Origin: Saprospiraceae bacterium | GTDB taxonomy: Bacteria > Bacteroidota > Bacteroidia > Chitinophagales > Saprospiraceae | Length of the DNA stretch: 8,493 bases | NCBI GenBank assembly: GCA_017995875.1 | Contig: JAGOIB010000086.1 | Span: 1-8,493 of the forward strand | Direction of reading: 5' to 3' | In this document: positions 6,187 to 8,493 of the stretch, one piece after another | Layout: each line of letters opens with the position of its first letter | Position numbering within the stretch: the first letter of the stretch is position 1 | Made by a program: the position numbers and the translations under genes | Notes under the pieces: generated by a model | Database searches by the model: none | What the model was told of the DNA's origin: nothing | The model's input: only the letters and a program-made list of their open reading frames with translations

Positions 6187-6948
6187 CTATAACTCCCCCT
6201 CGAGCCATTTTTTGAAATGAGGGGATTTTTCTGTGCTGACGATGACCTCTTCATGGGATGGTGGAGAGAGTTCAATTTTGACCCTGGCCTTTGAATGGGC
6301 ATGCATTTGCTGTATTGCATCCATATGCAGGATATACTGACGGTTGATACGGAAAAACCTGGCCGGATCTATCATCTCCTCAAGGTTTTCAAGCGTGTAA
6401 TCCAGGGGGTATTTCCGGCCCTCACGAGTCATCATAAAGGTGATCTTATCCGATGTATAGAAATAAGCTACATCCTGCTGATGGACGAGTCTAAGACTTT
6501 GGCCCATGCGGATCAAAAATCGTTTATCGGAAGGTTGCTTGGACAACAACTTGTTGACGATCTCTTTGTAATCCGGTTGTCTTTCTCTTTCCCTTGATTC
6601 TTTAAACCTGGTCAGTGCACTTTCCAATTCTTCCTGCTTGATCGGTTTGAGGAGATAGTACAATGCATTGACTTTAAATGCTTCGACAGCATACTGATCA
6701 TAGGCTGTGGCGAATATGATTCCAATACCTTTCAAGGGATGGTGGCGGAATATTTCAAAGGCTGAGCCATCCGCGAGATGGATATCCATAAATATCAAAT
6801 CAGGAAGCAGGCCTTGATCCAGGAAGTTTAGTGTTGATTCTATGCCATCCGTCATGCCGATCACCGTTGCATCAGGTTCCACCTTTTGAAGCATATTGAT
6901 GAGGCGGGTGGCCGCTGGTTTTTCATCTTCTACAATCAGTATTTTCAT
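6187..6948 (-). CDS. LytTR-family response regulator (LytR/AlgR type)
   Basis: This 253-residue transcription regulator has an N-terminal receiver domain (about 1-118). It carries the acidic pair Glu7/Asp8, phospho-acceptor Asp55 in LIFMDIHLADG, Thr81 in FATAY and Lys101 in LLKPI, so all key residues are present. A short linker leads to a LytTR DNA-binding domain (about 142-248) with typical segments FLIRMGQSLRLV, VAYFYTSDKITFMM, FFRINRQYILHMDAI and VIVSTEKSPHFKKWL. It should be phosphorylated by the kinase encoded immediately upstream. Its ATG overlaps the kinase stop (ATGA, 6945-6948), indicating translational coupling. I see no good terminator after it, so some transcripts may continue into the cytochrome operon. 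The target genes are unknown. A paired direct repeat of LytTR geometry lies just downstream. Confidence 0.95.
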   Translation of the reverse strand: MKILIVEDEKPAATRLINMLQKVEPDATVIGMTDGIESTLNFLDQGLLPDLIFMDIHLADGSAFEIFRHHPLKGIGIIFATAYDQYAVEAFKVNALYYLLKPIKQEELESALTRFKESRERERQPDYKEIVNKLLSKQPSDKRFLIRMGQSLRLVHQQDVAYFYTSDKITFMMTREGRKYPLDYTLENLEEMIDPARFFRINRQYILHMDAIQQMHAHSKARVKIELSPPSHEEVIVSTEKSPHFKKWLEGEL

Positions 6949-8493
6949 AGTGGTAATTCCGTGATGATGGGTATTTTGACCGTAAAGGTATTTTGTTCCT
7001 TCCGGATTTCAATTTTCACTTTACTGAGGTACTGATATCGGGTGACCAGACTGGATAACCCAAAACCAGTGGATTCTGTTGAATCATGCATTTTAGGTTG
7101 CAGCGAATTGGTAATCGTCACCCATTGATCATCGATCGTAATGAAAATGGTCAAGGGTTTTTCAGAAGAAACAACATTGTGTTTGATAGCATTTTCCACC
7201 AGTAATTGAATACTTAAAGGAGCTATCCAGCCAGTGTTGCTTTTAATGTCTTCGATGATCTTTAGATTTTGCCCATACCTTTTCTTGAGGATGTAGGTAT
7301 AATTCCGGACAATCTCTATTTCTTCTTCGATCCGTATCAATTCTGCTTCACGATGCATCAGTACACCCCTGAAAAATCCGGAGAACTGATCCACATAATT
7401 GACCGCTGCTTCCTGATCTTCTTCAATTATGCTTGAGAGTGTGTTGAAACTATTGAAGAGAAAGTGTGGATTGACCTGTGCCTGGATAGCATGTAGACGC
7501 AGCATGGTTTTCTCTTTTTCCAGTGCATGCAGTTTTTTTATTCTTTTGATCCTGGCAACAATGTAGGAGAAAATCAAAAACCCGACCAATAAGGAAATCC
7601 CAAAAATAAACCACCATCTAAGGTAAAAGGGTGGCAATACTACAATCGTCTTCTGGAATGCGGATACATTGGAAAAATCATCCGTGTACGATCCGGCTAC
7701 GATAAATGTATATGTCCCCGGCGACAATCTTGAATAGACTGCCCTTCCTTCCCTGGTATAGATCCAATCCTGGTCATGACCTTCGAGCATATAACGGTAT
7801 CTGACATTCGAAGGGTCTTCATACCATAGTCCTGTAAACCGAACATCCAGAAAATTGCTGTCCGGACCGAGCCTGACCACTTCGGTCGCTGCAAGAAATC
7901 CGGGTGATTCCGCTTCAAGGTGCATTTGTACAAACCTGTGCGTATTTTCCTGGAAAGGAATGTAATGCAGGATGCGGTCTGCATCTGCTATCCATACTGA
8001 ACCATTCCTATCCCTGGCAGTGGCATTGATGGTAGGGGTAAAGGCATCCAATCCGGAGGACTCGTTGTAGAAATAGATTTCACCGCCTGGATTGCGGATT
8101 TGAATAGCACCTTCCCTGATCATGAGTACTTCCCCTTTGCCGGACGTGATGAGACTATTGATATATCCTTGTGGCGCATCGATCTGCTGTAGCAAGTTGC
8201 CATCCTTATCGATGTGCAATATATTTCCCTTCGAACCGGAGAGCCAGATGTTTTGATTATTGTCTGTGGTGATACTATAGATAGTTTTCAAATCATCCTC
8301 TGCGGCAGTAGAACTCACCGAATGAAATGATAGTGCTTTAAGTTGGTCATGGTCCAGATAATACAACCCTTTCCCATCTGTACCAAACCAGGTCTTTCCT
8401 GCATCGTCAGCATAGACATCATACACATAGCCTGCAGGGAAATTAAACTTGTCGAGGAAGTCAATGATCTCTAATGGATCAGTGAGTGGATCC
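6945..8493 (-). CDS. LytS-type sensor histidine kinase with Reg_prop/Y_Y_Y sensor, N-terminus outside window
   Basis: The frame is open to the window edge. A GTG at 8424-8426 is internal, because the codons upstream of it continue a sensible protein (for example EIIDFLDKFNFPAGY), so the true start lies beyond 8493. The visible part begins with two-component-regulator propeller repeats (VYADDAGKTWFGTDGKGLYY, ITTDNNQNIWLSG, RDRNGSVWIAD). A Y_Y_Y domain follows (about 7641-7859, RYRYMLEGHDQDWI), then one transmembrane helix (about 7551-7628) and a short basic coiled linker. The LytS-type kinase core has the phospho-acceptor His in QVNPHFLFNS (His codon 7464-7466), the N-box QLLVENAIKHN and a G-box GFGLSSL. 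The propeller is expected to be periplasmic and the kinase cytoplasmic. It should phosphorylate the LytTR regulator whose gene overlaps it by 4 nt. The signal sensed is unknown. Confidence 0.93.
   Translation of the reverse strand, partial: DPLTDPLEIIDFLDKFNFPAGYVYDVYADDAGKTWFGTDGKGLYYLDHDQLKALSFHSVSSTAAEDDLKTIYSITTDNNQNIWLSGSKGNILHIDKDGNLLQQIDAPQGYINSLITSGKGEVLMIREGAIQIRNPGGEIYFYNESSGLDAFTPTINATARDRNGSVWIADADRILHYIPFQENTHRFVQMHLEAESPGFLAATEVVRLGPDSNFLDVRFTGLWYEDPSNVRYRYMLEGHDQDWIYTREGRAVYSRLSPGTYTFIVAGSYTDDFSNVSAFQKTIVVLPPFYLRWWFIFGISLLVGFLIFSYIVARIKRIKKLHALEKEKTMLRLHAIQAQVNPHFLFNSFNTLSSIIEEDQEAAVNYVDQFSGFFRGVLMHREAELIRIEEEIEIVRNYTYILKKRYGQNLKIIEDIKSNTGWIAPLSIQLLVENAIKHNVVSSEKPLTIFITIDDQWVTITNSLQPKMHDSTESTGFGLSSLVTRYQYLSKVKIEIRKEQNTFTVKIPIITELPL

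Noticed and set aside
7697..7984. 95-codon minus-strand frame inside the kinase gene
   Set aside because: It is a shadow of the Y_Y_Y-domain coding region. The kinase frame continues without interruption.

Overview
The window looks like a chromosomal piece of a Bacteroidota genome. The protease ends in a type IX secretion (T9SS) C-terminal sorting domain. The sensor kinase combines a Reg_prop/Y_Y_Y sensor with a LytS-type kinase. A DUF5777 barrel is present, and no gene start has a clear Shine-Dalgarno sequence. The order is probably Saprospirales, Chitinophagales or Cytophagales, but the sequence alone does not settle this. All six genes lie on the minus strand, so transcription runs from high to low coordinates.

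In transcription order: (1) 8493-6945 is a LytS-type sensor histidine kinase whose N-terminus lies beyond the window. (2) 6948-6187 is its LytTR response regulator, overlapping it by 4 nt. (3) After a 120-145 bp gap comes a compact three-gene operon: a single-haem c-type cytochrome lipoprotein (6042-5674), a YceI-family protein (5672-5115) and a DUF5777 outer-membrane-barrel-like protein (5113-4211). Both junctions have one base between stop and start. A convincing intrinsic terminator follows at 4183-4142. (4) 4041-3148 is an exported coiled-coil protein of unknown function whose coiled coil is an internal duplication of about 73 residues. (5) After a 409 bp gap comes a large secreted M12B-like zinc metalloprotease (2738-42) with GEVED, Cys-rich repeat, jelly-roll and T9SS sorting modules.

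The most interesting non-coding signal is a perfect 8-bp direct repeat at 6149-6156 and 6170-6177, 21 bp start to start. It lies between the LytTR regulator gene and the cytochrome operon, next to a promoter-like element. LytTR regulators are known to bind pairs of short direct repeats spaced about two helical turns apart. A testable reading is that the two-component system controls the adjacent cytochrome/YceI/DUF5777 operon. That link is inferred, not shown. I see no mobile element, CRISPR array, tRNA or rRNA, and no system that I can call wholly new.
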